This document shows positions 24,513 to 33,412 of a stretch of DNA of 64,000 bases, in pieces (the first letter of the stretch is position 1; every line of letters starts with the position of its first letter). A program made the translations under genes and the position numbers. The notes under the pieces are model-generated. The model worked only from the letters and a program-made list of their open reading frames with translations, searched no databases and was not told the DNA's origin. Source of the stretch: Burkholderia guangdongensis (lineage in GTDB: Bacteria > Pseudomonadota > Gammaproteobacteria > Burkholderiales > Burkholderiaceae); the NCBI RefSeq assembly GCF_013403875.1, contig NZ_JACBNX010000001.1, positions 533,811-597,810 on the forward strand. The letters are read 5' to 3'.

Positions 24513-26150
24513 TCAACCGTCGAACCCCGGATCGCGGTGCACTTCCTCGCCGCCGAGCAGCGTGAGCAGCACCTGCGTGCCGGCGATCTCGTAAGGCGAG
24601 ATGTCGTACAGATTGCGATCGAGCACGATCAGGTCCGCGTATTTGCCGACGCTGACACTGCCGGTGCAGTCTTCGCGCCACGCGGCATGCGCGGCGTTGA
24701 TCGTGTAGCCGCGCAGTGCGTCGTCGATGCCGATCCGGTGCTGCGGCGTATGCGCGGGATCCGTTTCGCGCGCGTCCAGCTTCTGCCGCGTGACCGCGGT
24801 TTGCAGAATCTGGAATGGATCGTAGGTCGTCACGCCCCAGTCGCTGCTGACCATGCACGTGACGCCCTGGCGGATGAACTCGCCGATCGGATAGGCCCAG
24901 CAGGCCCGCTCGGGCCCGAGCATCGCGTTCATGATCGCGTCGGCTTCTTCGTGCGGCTGCGCCCACAGCGTCTGGAAATTCGCGAGAATGCCGAGCGACC
25001 TGAAGCGCGGAATGTCCGCCGGATTCACCACCTGCAGGTGCGCAAGCTGATGGCGCGAGTCCCACTTGCCGTTCTGGCGCATCGCGTGCTCGATGCCGTC
25101 GACCGCCGCGCGCACCGCGCCGTCGCCGATCGTGTGCACGTGAATCTGAAATTTTTCGCGGTCGAACGCGGCGAAGTATTCGTCGATCTGCGCCTGCGTG
25201 AACATCAGCTCCGCATTGCCGCCGGTATCGGCGCGCGGCTCGATCAGCGCCGCGGTGCCATTTTCGAGCACGCCGTCGAGGAAGAACTTCGCCGAATGCA
25301 GCGACACGCGGTCGCCGTGATAGGTGCGGCGCAGATCGATCAGCTCCGCGACCTGCTCGTCGAGCGGCTTGTGCGCGAAGATCTTCGACGTCGCGCGCAC
25401 GCGGACGGTCAGGTCGCCGCGCTCGTACGACGCCTGATAGTTCTGCATGTAGTTGCGATTGACCATCGCATCCAGCACGCCGGTGATCCCGCGGCGATTG
25501 AATTCCTTGCTGTAATGCCTCATCGCCTCCAGGTATTCGTCGCTCGTATAGCCGGGCGCGACGCGGTTCATCGCCCAGATCGCGTCCTCGACGAGCCAGC
25601 CCTTCGGGCTGCCGTCCGGCAGGCGCACGTAGCTGCCGTTCTCGGGGTCGGGGCTGCCCGGCTTCACGCCGGCGATCTCGAACGCCGCGCTGTTCGCCCA
25701 GCCGTTGTGATAATCGGTCGCGAAGATCAGCGCCGGGCGCCCGCCCGTCACGCTGTCGAGGCGCTCCTTCGTGAGCACGTCCGGCCCGAAGATGCTCGGC
25801 GAAAAGCCGACGCCGCGGATCCACGGCTTGTTCGGATGCTGCTCCGCGAACGCGCGGATGCGCGCGAGCAACTCGTCGACCGTGGCCACGTCGTAAAGCG
25901 ATGCGTTGTGGTAAAGGTCCGCGCTGCTCAGCTGGAAGTGAACGTGCGTGTCCTGCAACCCCGGCAGCAGCAGACGCCCTTGCGCATCGATCCGGCGCGT
26001 GCCCGCGTTCGCGAGGCGTTCGACGTCCTCGTTGCTACCCACGGCGACGATGCGCCCGTCGCGTATCGCGACGGCTTCCGCGCGAGGCTGCCGGCTGTCC
26101 ATGGTCCGAATGTCCGCATGGGTGATGATCAGGTCGGCCGATTCAGACAT
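24513..26150 (-). CDS. Amidohydrolase family 3 protein (YtcJ-like)
   Basis: The 545-residue protein opens ADLIITHADIRTMD and has LLLPGLQDTHVHF, the metal-binding HxH motif of the amidohydrolase fold, near residue 70. Other features are HVHTIGDGAVRAAVDG, STLAHLQ-like HQLAHLQVVNPADIPRF, and the terminal beta-sandwich GKYADLIVLDRNLYDISPYEI. YtcJ-like enzymes are poorly characterised metal hydrolases of amide or cyclic substrates. It lies 195 bases from the M20 peptidase in the same orientation, possibly one transcript. Confidence 0.9.
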   Translation of the reverse strand: MSESADLIITHADIRTMDSRQPRAEAVAIRDGRIVAVGSNEDVERLANAGTRRIDAQGRLLLPGLQDTHVHFQLSSADLYHNASLYDVATVDELLARIRAFAEQHPNKPWIRGVGFSPSIFGPDVLTKERLDSVTGGRPALIFATDYHNGWANSAAFEIAGVKPGSPDPENGSYVRLPDGSPKGWLVEDAIWAMNRVAPGYTSDEYLEAMRHYSKEFNRRGITGVLDAMVNRNYMQNYQASYERGDLTVRVRATSKIFAHKPLDEQVAELIDLRRTYHGDRVSLHSAKFFLDGVLENGTAALIEPRADTGGNAELMFTQAQIDEYFAAFDREKFQIHVHTIGDGAVRAAVDGIEHAMRQNGKWDSRHQLAHLQVVNPADIPRFRSLGILANFQTLWAQPHEEADAIMNAMLGPERACWAYPIGEFIRQGVTCMVSSDWGVTTYDPFQILQTAVTRQKLDARETDPAHTPQHRIGIDDALRGYTINAAHAAWREDCTGSVSVGKYADLIVLDRNLYDISPYEIAGTQVLLTLLGGEEVHRDPGFDG

Positions 26151-26345
26151 GGTGTCTCCGATTCTCCATAGATTGAGGGGCCGTCCCTGGCGGGCGGCTT
26201 CGTATTGAACTGAAAAATGTAGCCGGACGAAATCGGCCGGTCTGCCCCGTCGGCGGGGGGGCACGGCGCGCTCAACCGTCGACGCGCGAAGTCGCCGGGG
26301 CCGAGCGGGGCGGGCGTGAGGATGCGTATGCGGAAAACGTGCGCG

Positions 26346-27653
26346 TCATTCGATCCGGTTCAGCCCGCACCAGCGCGCGATGAACCACGCGATCACGGTC
26401 GTCACCTGCAGCACGTCGCCAATCGCCACGGATTCATCGATCCCGTGGATGTTCTGGCCCGCCGGGCCGTAGCAGAGCGCGGGCGTCGTGCCGTACAGGT
26501 TGAAGAACTTCGCGTCGGTCGTACCCGCGAACGCGACGAACTCGGCGGGCGCGTCGGTGACGTCCGCGTGGCATTCGCGCAGCGTGCGGATCAGCGGGAT
26601 GTCGCGGTCGAGCGCGAAGCCGTCGGACTTGAAGCCCCGGTTCGTGACCGACCAGCGGAACGCGTGCCGGTTCGGATGCGCGTCGAACGCTTCGCCGATC
26701 GCGGTCTTGACCGCGTCGATCGCGATGTCGGCGGTCATCCCCGGGTAGTAGCCGATCCGGATTTCCGCGTGGCAGCGCGTCGCGACCGACGACGCCCATT
26801 CGCCGCCGTTGATCACGCCGAGGTTGAAGTTGATCGGATGATGCATGTCCGCGAACCGGTGATGGCGGCAGCACGGCTCGTTCCATTTCGCCTCGAGCCG
26901 CTTGATCGCCTGGTACAGATACCAGACGAACTCGATCGCGCTGCAGCCCTTGGTCGCGGTCGCCGCGTGCGCGGGCAGGCCGCTGACGTCGAGCTCGAGC
27001 CACGCGACGCCGGCCTGCGCGTCCATGATCGTGCCGTCGGTCGGCTCCGGAATGATCGCCGCGTCGGCTTCGTAGCCGCGCACGAGGCACGCGAGCGCGC
27101 CGTTGCCCGTGCATTCCTCCTCGATCACCGACTGCAGGTAGACGGGCGCGGCCGGCTCGTAGCCGAGCTCGCGCAGCAGCCGGAACGCCATCGTGTACGC
27201 GACGATGCCGGCCTTCATGTCGCCGGAGCCGCGGCCGTACAGGCGGCCGTCGACGACGGCCGGCGCGAACGGCGCTCGGGCCCACAGCGTTTCGTCGCCG
27301 ACCGGCACGACGTCGATGTGGCCGTTCAGGATCAGCGAGCGGCCGTGCGTGCCGTGCTTCGGCCGATGGATGCCGACGACGTTCGGACGGCCCGCGTAAT
27401 CGTCGAGCGCCGGCGAGTAGCCGGGATGCTTCGCGATTTCGTCGACGTCGATCTCGAACGCGTCGATCTCGAGGCCGAGCGACGCGAAGACCTCGCGCAT
27501 GTACGTCTGCGCGGGGCCTTCCGCGCCGCGCAGCGACGGATAGGCGACGAGGCGCGACAGCATCGCGACGACGTCGTCGCGCAGGGCATCGACGTGGCCC
27601 TTCAGTGTGTCGACGGTCAGATCGGCCAGCGCGGCGGGCGCGAGGGTGCTCAT
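26346..27653 (-). CDS. M20 family metallopeptidase (ArgE/DapE type)
   Basis: The 435-residue protein has the co-catalytic zinc pattern of M20: LNGHIDVVP, GRGSGDMKAG (bridging Asp), EEECTGNG (catalytic Glu and ligand Glu) and a distal His in GPAGQNIHGIDE. The lid dimerisation domain lies around residues 195-310. Enzymes of this type deacylate N-acyl amino acids or cut carbamoyl or dipeptide bonds; the substrate is not determined. It is divergent from the LysR gene at 27806, and that regulator is its likely controller. A start at 27653 gives MSTLAPAALADL. Confidence 0.92.
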   Translation of the reverse strand: MSTLAPAALADLTVDTLKGHVDALRDDVVAMLSRLVAYPSLRGAEGPAQTYMREVFASLGLEIDAFEIDVDEIAKHPGYSPALDDYAGRPNVVGIHRPKHGTHGRSLILNGHIDVVPVGDETLWARAPFAPAVVDGRLYGRGSGDMKAGIVAYTMAFRLLRELGYEPAAPVYLQSVIEEECTGNGALACLVRGYEADAAIIPEPTDGTIMDAQAGVAWLELDVSGLPAHAATATKGCSAIEFVWYLYQAIKRLEAKWNEPCCRHHRFADMHHPINFNLGVINGGEWASSVATRCHAEIRIGYYPGMTADIAIDAVKTAIGEAFDAHPNRHAFRWSVTNRGFKSDGFALDRDIPLIRTLRECHADVTDAPAEFVAFAGTTDAKFFNLYGTTPALCYGPAGQNIHGIDESVAIGDVLQVTTVIAWFIARWCGLNRIE

Positions 27654-27805
27654 CGGGTGTCTCCTTTCGAACGGGATGGGCGGGGCGCGATGATCGTAGC
27701 CACACGAAATGATGCAATCCAATGCGAAATTATCCGGTTGACGATGCAACTCACGCATAATAGGCCGCATCACCCGCCGCACGTGCTTTTGCACAGGACG
27801 CTTCG

Positions 27806-28732
27806 ATGGACATCCGCAAACTTCAGCACGTGGTCGCGCTCGCCGACACGCTGCATTTCGGCCGTGCGTGCGAGCAGGTCAATCTGAGCCAGCCGGCGTT
27901 TTCGCGCAGCATCCGCGCGCTCGAGGACGAGCTCGGCGTCGCGCTGTTCGAGCGCGACGCGCACGGCGTGCAGATCACGCCGTACGGGCAGACCGTCGTC
28001 GCGCGCGCGCGGCGGATGCTGTTCGACGCGGTGCAGATGCGCGACGAGCTGCACCACATGACGCAGGGCGGCTACGGCGAAGTGACGGTCGGCCTCGGCG
28101 CGACGCCGGCGCGGCTGCTGGCCGCGCGACTGCTCGAGGAAGGCAGCCGGCTCGTCGACGGCTCGCACGTGCGGATCCGCCGTGGCGCGACCGAGCGGCT
28201 GCTCGCGATGCTGAACGACGGGCTGCTCGACTTCTTCTGCGCGGACATCGCGCCGCTCGACGTGCTCGAGGATCGTGGCAACCTCGAAATCCGTCCGCTG
28301 CCCGAATGGCCGGTCGGATTCTTCTGCCGGATCGATCATCCGCTGCCGCCGGAGCAGGCCGTGTCGCTGAACACGCTGACGCGCTATCCGATCGCGAGCA
28401 CGAGCCTGTCGCCGTTCGCGCTATCGAATCTGCAGCGCGCGTCGGCGCTGAAGGTCAGCTTCGCGACGCGGATCACGATGGAGAGCGACAGCCTCGAGGA
28501 CATCGTGCTCGCGACGATGCGCAGCGACGCGGTGCTGCTCGCGAGCCGTCCGGTGGTGTGGAGCGAGTTGCGCGACGGCAAGCTGCGGGAGATCGGGATT
28601 GCGCCGCCGCTCGGCGGCCGGGGCGGCCGGTTCGGGATCGTCACGCGCGCGGGCGCGAAGCCGACGCCGCTCGCCGCGCGGCTGACCGGGATCGTCGCCG
28701 ACACGTTCGACCGGTTCGCGCAGGCATTCTGA
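27806..28732 (+). CDS. LysR-type transcriptional regulator
   Basis: The 308-residue protein has MDIRKLQHVVALADTLHFGRACEQVNLSQPAFSRSIRALE (its N-terminal helix-turn-helix, residues about 1-40) and a typical substrate-binding domain ending TFDRFAQAF. It stands back to back with the M20 peptidase across 152 bases, the classic LysR-target arrangement. Repeats of ATGCAA-like words occur in that gap (about 27710-27750) and are candidate half-sites. Inducer unknown. Confidence 0.9.
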   Translation: MDIRKLQHVVALADTLHFGRACEQVNLSQPAFSRSIRALEDELGVALFERDAHGVQITPYGQTVVARARRMLFDAVQMRDELHHMTQGGYGEVTVGLGATPARLLAARLLEEGSRLVDGSHVRIRRGATERLLAMLNDGLLDFFCADIAPLDVLEDRGNLEIRPLPEWPVGFFCRIDHPLPPEQAVSLNTLTRYPIASTSLSPFALSNLQRASALKVSFATRITMESDSLEDIVLATMRSDAVLLASRPVVWSELRDGKLREIGIAPPLGGRGGRFGIVTRAGAKPTPLAARLTGIVADTFDRFAQAF

Positions 28733-28877
28733 TGTCGCGGTCGCGCGCCGGCGGCGAACCGTGTGACGAATCGCCCGCGGGCGAACGAACGCGCGCGGCG
28801 TGTGCCCGGGATCACAGCGCTGTCGAACGCCGCTCGTACACTGGAGCGATGAGCGAGCGCCGGACCGGGGGAACGCG

Positions 28878-29159
28878 ATGACATGGAGCGAAGAGGACGA
28901 ACTGGAGTTGCGCCACATCGACGCGATGATCGGGCAGCTCGGCGAACTCGATCCCGGCGCGCGCGCCGCGTCGTCGACCGTCGTGCTGCAGACCGCGTAC
29001 TGGCGGGCGCGCGTCGATGCATTGCGGCGCAAGCAGCCGGACAACGGCCGCGCGGCGATGCTCGTGAAAGCGCTGCTTGCCCGGCTCGACGCGCTCGATG
29101 CGCGGCCGCGCGGCGACGCGGATACCGTGCGCGCGCGCCGACGCGGCCGCCGCGCGTGA
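28878..29159 (+). CDS. Unknown small protein, 93 residues
   Basis: The predicted protein starts MTWSEEDELELRHIDAMIGQLGELD, with an acidic N-terminal helix, and finishes with a strongly basic tail (ARRRGRRA). I recognise no family. GGGGGAACGCG before the ATG at 28878 is a fair ribosome site, and codon use matches the neighbours. Two near-identical 14-bp units overlap its stop codon. It may be a real gene or a spurious one in GC-rich DNA, and I lean to real because of the helix pattern and spacing. Confidence 0.55.
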   Translation: MTWSEEDELELRHIDAMIGQLGELDPGARAASSTVVLQTAYWRARVDALRRKQPDNGRAAMLVKALLARLDALDARPRGDADTVRARRRGRRA

Positions 29160-29344
29160 CCGTCGGCGCGTGACCGTCGGCGCGAGCACGGCGGCGCGAG
29201 CACGTCGGCGCCGACCGGCCGTGCGATCCGGCACGGCGTGCGCGGCGTGCGGTAAGCGCGCGCCGGCGCCCATCGCCATTGCGCCGGCAACGGCGTACGA
29301 TGGTTGCTTGCGGTGCGACCCGGCGATCCGCGAAAGGAGTGGCG

Positions 29345-29740
29345 ATGACGACGCTCGACGAACGGCAGTTGCAGACGCTTCACCAGCGTCTGGACGACAG
29401 CGAGCGCACGCTGCGCGCGGAGATCCACGCGAGCGAGCGCCATCGTGCGGACGAATCGTATGCGAATCTCGCGGGCGCGTCGCCGGACGAAGGGGACGAG
29501 GCGAACGCGGACCTGTTCGTCGACGTCGATCATGCGCTGATCGGCCTGAAACTCACGGAACTGCGTGCGGTCGAGCGTGCGTTGCAACGCATGCGTGTCG
29601 ACAGCTACGGCCAGTGCGCGGACTGCGACATGCCGATCGACTATGCGCGCCTGCTCGTGCGGCCGACCGCCGAGCGCTGCGCACACTGCCAGCAGCGCCA
29701 CGAGCGCTACTACGCGACGATGCCGCGCTCGTCGCTATAG
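29345..29740 (+). CDS. TraR/DksA-family C4 zinc-finger protein
   Basis: The 131-residue protein has an N-terminal coiled coil (LDERQLQTLHQRLDDSERTLRAE) and the C4 zinc finger CADC...CAHC (pattern Cys-X2-Cys-X17-Cys-X2-Cys) near residues 97-121. It ends QQRHERYYATM. DksA/TraR proteins bind the RNA polymerase secondary channel and alter promoter opening. The acidic coiled-coil-tip motif of true DksA is not obvious here, so it is a family member rather than DksA itself. AAAGGAGTGGCG precedes the ATG at 29345. Confidence 0.88.
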   Translation: MTTLDERQLQTLHQRLDDSERTLRAEIHASERHRADESYANLAGASPDEGDEANADLFVDVDHALIGLKLTELRAVERALQRMRVDSYGQCADCDMPIDYARLLVRPTAERCAHCQQRHERYYATMPRSSL

Positions 29741-29859
29741 CGCACGGCACGCGTGTCGAGCGACGCACGCGACGCGGCGGCTTTTCGGGGGCGGTACGCG
29801 CGCGGCGCAGCGGCGTACGATGTCGGAGACGCCACGCCAAGCCACGCGGAGGAAGCGCG

Positions 29860-31227
29860 ATGACCGTGCGTGATTTCGGCGACGACGGCGGCGATTGTGG
29901 CGACGGCGGCGTGCTGCTCACCGATCTGTACGAGCTGACGATGCTGCAGGCGTACTTCGACGCCACGATGAACGCGCCCGCGAGCTTCGAGTTCTTCGTG
30001 CGCGCGCTGCCGCCGGCGCGCAACTTCCTGATGGCCGCGGGGCTCGCGCCGGTGCTCGACTATCTCGAACGGCTGCGCTTCGGCGCGGCCGACCTCGACA
30101 GGCTCGCGCGGACCGGGCGCTTTCGCGACGATTTCCTCGCGTCGCTCGCGGACCTGCGCTTCACCGGCACCGTGCACGCGATGCCGGAAGGCACCGTCTG
30201 CTTCGCCGACGAGCCGATCGTACGGATCACCGCGCCGCTGCGCGAGGCGCAACTCGTCGAGAGCCGCGTGATGAATCTGCTGCACTACGCGACGCTCGCG
30301 GCGAGCAAGGCCGCGCGCGCGGTGCTCGCGGCGCCGGGGCGGTTGCTCGTCGATTTCGGGCTGCGACGCGCGCACGGCGCGGAAGCGGGGCTGCTGTCCG
30401 CGCGCTCGAGCTATCTGGCCGGCTTCTCCGGCACCGCGACCGTGCTCGCGGGACTGCGCTACGGCATCCCGATGTTCGGCACGATCGCGCATGCGTACGT
30501 GCAGGCGCACGGCGACGAAGCGCGCGCGTTCGAGCATTTCGCGCGCGCGCAGCCGGACAACGCGGTGCTGCTGCTCGACACGTACGACACCGAGCGCGCG
30601 GCGCGAATCGTCGTCGACGTCGCGCGCCGGCTCGCGCGCGACGGGATCGCGATCAAGGGCGTGCGGATCGACAGCGGCGATCTGGCCGAGCATGCGACGC
30701 GCGTGCGCGCGATCCTCGACGCGGGCGGCCTGGCGCACGCGACGATCTTCGCGAGCGGCAATCTCGACGAATATGCGCTGCGCGATCTGCTCGACCGGCA
30801 CGCGCCGATCGACGGCTTCGGCGTCGGCACGCGGATGAACACGTCGGCGGACGCGCCGTATCTCGACTGCGCGTACAAGCTCGTCGAATACGCGGGTGTG
30901 CCGCGCCGCAAGCGCTCGGAGGGGAAGGCGACGTGGCCGGGCCGCAAGCAGGTGTTCCGCCGCCGCGACGCGAACGGTTGCATCGCGGGCGACTGTGTCG
31001 CGCTCGACGGCGAGCACGCGGACGGCGACGCGCTGCTCGCGCCCGCGATGATCGACGGCAGGCGGCTCGCGGCGCCGTCGCTCGACGCGAGCCGCGCGCA
31101 TGCGGCGCGGGAGCTCGCGACGCTGCCGGCGCGCTCGCGCGCGCTGACGGACGCGGCGCCGGTCGACGTCGCGATGTCGCCGGCGCTCGACGCGCTCGTG
31201 CGGCGGATGGATGCGGACAGCGCCTAA
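29860..31227 (+). CDS. pncB: Nicotinate phosphoribosyltransferase
   Basis: The 455-residue protein contains the NAPRTase core: LLTDLYELTMLQAYF, DFGLRRAHGAEAGL (catalytic-site region), GTIAHAYVQAHGDE (the His that becomes phosphorylated in family members), LLDTYDTERAA and VGTRMNTSADAPYLDCAYKLVEYAG. It joins nicotinate and PRPP in NAD salvage. The non-conserved N-terminal stretch DFGDDGGDCGDGG is glycine- and aspartate-rich. Its stop codon overlaps the end of ald on the opposite strand. No NAD-pathway partner is adjacent. Confidence 0.93.
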   Translation: MTVRDFGDDGGDCGDGGVLLTDLYELTMLQAYFDATMNAPASFEFFVRALPPARNFLMAAGLAPVLDYLERLRFGAADLDRLARTGRFRDDFLASLADLRFTGTVHAMPEGTVCFADEPIVRITAPLREAQLVESRVMNLLHYATLAASKAARAVLAAPGRLLVDFGLRRAHGAEAGLLSARSSYLAGFSGTATVLAGLRYGIPMFGTIAHAYVQAHGDEARAFEHFARAQPDNAVLLLDTYDTERAARIVVDVARRLARDGIAIKGVRIDSGDLAEHATRVRAILDAGGLAHATIFASGNLDEYALRDLLDRHAPIDGFGVGTRMNTSADAPYLDCAYKLVEYAGVPRRKRSEGKATWPGRKQVFRRRDANGCIAGDCVALDGEHADGDALLAPAMIDGRRLAAPSLDASRAHAARELATLPARSRALTDAAPVDVAMSPALDALVRRMDADSA

Positions 31228-32351
31228 GCCTGCGCCGGCGCGAGCAGTTGCTCCGCCGGCAGATACGGCTGCCCGAGCGCGAGCGCGACGGCCTCGTGCG
31301 TGATGTGCCCGTCGCAGACGTTCAGGCCGCGGCGCAGATGCGGGTCGTCGGCGAGCGCGCGTTTCCAGCCCTGGTCGGCGAGCGCGAGCGCATGGCCGAT
31401 CGTCGCGTTGCCGAGCGCGAACGTCGACGTGCGCGCGACCGCGCCCGGCATGTTCGCCACGCAGTAGTGGACGACGCCGTCGACGACGTAGGTCGGCTTC
31501 GCGTGCGTGGTCGGATGCGACGTCTCGAAGCAGCCGCCCTGATCGATCGCGACGTCGACGACGACCGCGCCGTTGCGCATCCTCGCGATCATCTCGCGCG
31601 TGACGAGGCGCGGCGCCGACGCGCCCGGGATCAGCACCGCGCCGATCACCGCGTCGGCGTCGAGCACCGACTGCTCGACCGTGTGCGCGCTCGAGCACAG
31701 CGTCGTGATCCGGTTGCCGAAGATCAGGTCGAGCTCGCGCAGCCGGCCGACGTTGCGGTCGATCGCGGTCACGCGCGCGCCCATCCCGACCGCGATCTGC
31801 AGCGCGTGCGTGCCGACGACGCCCGCGCCGAGCACGACCACGTGCGCGGCCGCGACGCCGGGCACGCCGGCCAGCAGCAGGCCCATCCCGCCGGCGGGGC
31901 TTTCGAGATGCGCGGCGGCGACCTGCACCGACATCCGCCCGGCGACCTCGCTCATCGGCGCGAGCAGCGGCAGGCCGCCGCCGGGGCCGGTGACGGTCTC
32001 GTACGCGATGCACACCGCGCCGGACTTCACGAGCGCGGCCGCCTGCTTCGGATCGGGCGCGAGATGCAGGTACGCGTAGAGAATCTGGCCGCGCCGCAGC
32101 ATCGCGCACTCGGCCGGCTGCGGCTCCTTGACCTTCACGATCATGTCCGCCTGCGCATAGACGTCGGCCGCGGTGTCGCACAGCGTCGCGCCCGCGGCCG
32201 CGTAGTCGTCGTCCGGCAGGCCGATCGCGGTGCCGGCCGTGCGCTGCACGAGCACCTGATGGCCGTGTCGCGCGAGTTCGCGCGCGCCGGCGGGCGTCAG
32301 GCCGACGCGGTATTCATGGTTCTTGATCTCCTTCGGCACGCCGACCAGCAT
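31224..32351 (-). CDS. ald: Alanine dehydrogenase
   Basis: The 375-residue protein has the Ald/PNT fold: VGVPKEIKNHEYRVGLTPAGAREL at the N-terminus, the pyruvate-binding region with KVKEPQ, and the NAD motif VVLGAGVVGTHALQIAVGMGA about residues 172-191. The C-terminal part is GGCFETSHPTTHAKPTYV. It reversibly deaminates L-alanine to pyruvate and ammonium. It could work with DadA and the D-peptide genes in alanine metabolism. The last four bases overlap the pncB stop on the other strand; both are intact. Confidence 0.95.
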   Translation of the reverse strand: MLVGVPKEIKNHEYRVGLTPAGARELARHGHQVLVQRTAGTAIGLPDDDYAAAGATLCDTAADVYAQADMIVKVKEPQPAECAMLRRGQILYAYLHLAPDPKQAAALVKSGAVCIAYETVTGPGGGLPLLAPMSEVAGRMSVQVAAAHLESPAGGMGLLLAGVPGVAAAHVVVLGAGVVGTHALQIAVGMGARVTAIDRNVGRLRELDLIFGNRITTLCSSAHTVEQSVLDADAVIGAVLIPGASAPRLVTREMIARMRNGAVVVDVAIDQGGCFETSHPTTHAKPTYVVDGVVHYCVANMPGAVARTSTFALGNATIGHALALADQGWKRALADDPHLRRGLNVCDGHITHEAVALALGQPYLPAEQLLAPAQA

Positions 32352-32668
32352 GGGTCACCTCCACGCGTCATTGTTGTTGTCGGGCGCGGCGCGTTCCGGG
32401 CGGCGCGTCATCCCGTTTTCGCGAGCGCTCCGGCGGGCGCGGCGGGGTGGGGCGACATGGCCCGCGCCGCGCTTCGATAGCGGGAATCGAGGATGAAAGA
32501 AGCGTAATAGCGCGCCGATGGAAGTCAAGGGCGGGATCACGGTAGATCGACGGCCGCGCCGCTGCGCTTGCCGTTTGCCGGAGCAACGATTAACGTATAA
32601 AGGGTCACGACGGTGAATCCGTCGTATCCCGCGGCGCCCGGAGCGGTCCCAACGATCATCATCCGACT
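32352..32668. other. Divergent gap, ald and gluconate dehydrogenase
   Basis: No gene is supported. A promoter candidate TTGCCG (32575-32580), 15-base spacer, TATAAA (32596-32601) reads toward the dehydrogenase operon. The remainder is unstructured GC-rich DNA. Confidence 0.5.
32575..32601 (+). promoter_or_regulatory. Sigma-70-like promoter candidate for gluconate dehydrogenase
   Basis: TTGCCG and TATAAA are separated by 15 bases (TTTGCC with 16 is equivalent), about 65 bases before the first start codon. Confidence 0.4.
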
Positions 32669-33412
32669 ATGACCACGCCCCCCGAAAAACCGAGTTCGCG
32701 CCGCCAGTTCCTTCGCACGTCGGTCGCGCTCGTGCCGATCGCGTCGCTCGCCGGCTGCGACCGGCATGCTTCCCCGTCCGCCGGCGGCGCGCCGTCGTCG
32801 GCGTCATCGTCGGCCAGCGCGCCCGCTGAAGCGCGCGACTACAAGCCGGCGTTCTTCGACGCGAAGGAATGGGCGTTCGTGCAGGCCGCGGTCGACCGGC
32901 TGATTCCCGCCGACGCCGAAGGGCCGGGCGCGCTCGAAGCCGGCGTGCCCGAATTCATCGACCGGCAGATGGACACGCCATACGCGCACGGCGCGACCTG
33001 GTACATGCAGGGGCCGTTCCAGCAAGGTGTGCCCGAGCTCGGCTACCAGCTGAAGCTCGTGCCGCGCGACCTGTACCGGCTCGGTATCGCGGCCGTCGAC
33101 CGCTTCTGCGAGAAGACCCACGGCAGCGCATTCGCGAGCCTCGACGCGGGGACGCGCGACCAGGTGCTCGGCGCGCTGGAGAAGGGCGGCGCGCCGATCG
33201 ACGACGTGCCGCCGGCCGTGTTCTTCGCGCAACTGCTGCAGAACACGCACGAAGGCTATTTCTGCGATCCGGTCCATGGCGGAAATCGCGGGATGGCCGC
33301 GTGGAAGATGATCGGCTTTCCCGGCGCGCGCGCGGACTTCATGGATTTCGTCAACCAGAACGGCAAGCCGTATCCGTACGGGCCGGTGTCGATCAACGGG
33401 GAGCGCAGCTGA
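32669..33412 (+). CDS. Gluconate 2-dehydrogenase, gamma (subunit 3) family, Tat lipoprotein-like
   Basis: The 247-residue protein starts with a twin-arginine signal (SSRRQFLRTSVALVPIASLAGCDR). The Cys at LAGC looks like a lipobox, so it may be exported by Tat and lipid-anchored. The rest matches the gluconate 2-dehydrogenase subunit 3 family (FIDRQMDTPYAHGATWYMQGPF, FFAQLLQNTHEGYFCDPVHGGN, FPGARADF). It is a chaperone/anchor subunit for the flavoprotein that follows, exporting it folded. The stop overlaps the next start by one base (TGATG). Confidence 0.92.
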   Translation: MTTPPEKPSSRRQFLRTSVALVPIASLAGCDRHASPSAGGAPSSASSSASAPAEARDYKPAFFDAKEWAFVQAAVDRLIPADAEGPGALEAGVPEFIDRQMDTPYAHGATWYMQGPFQQGVPELGYQLKLVPRDLYRLGIAAVDRFCEKTHGSAFASLDAGTRDQVLGALEKGGAPIDDVPPAVFFAQLLQNTHEGYFCDPVHGGNRGMAAWKMIGFPGARADFMDFVNQNGKPYPYGPVSINGERS

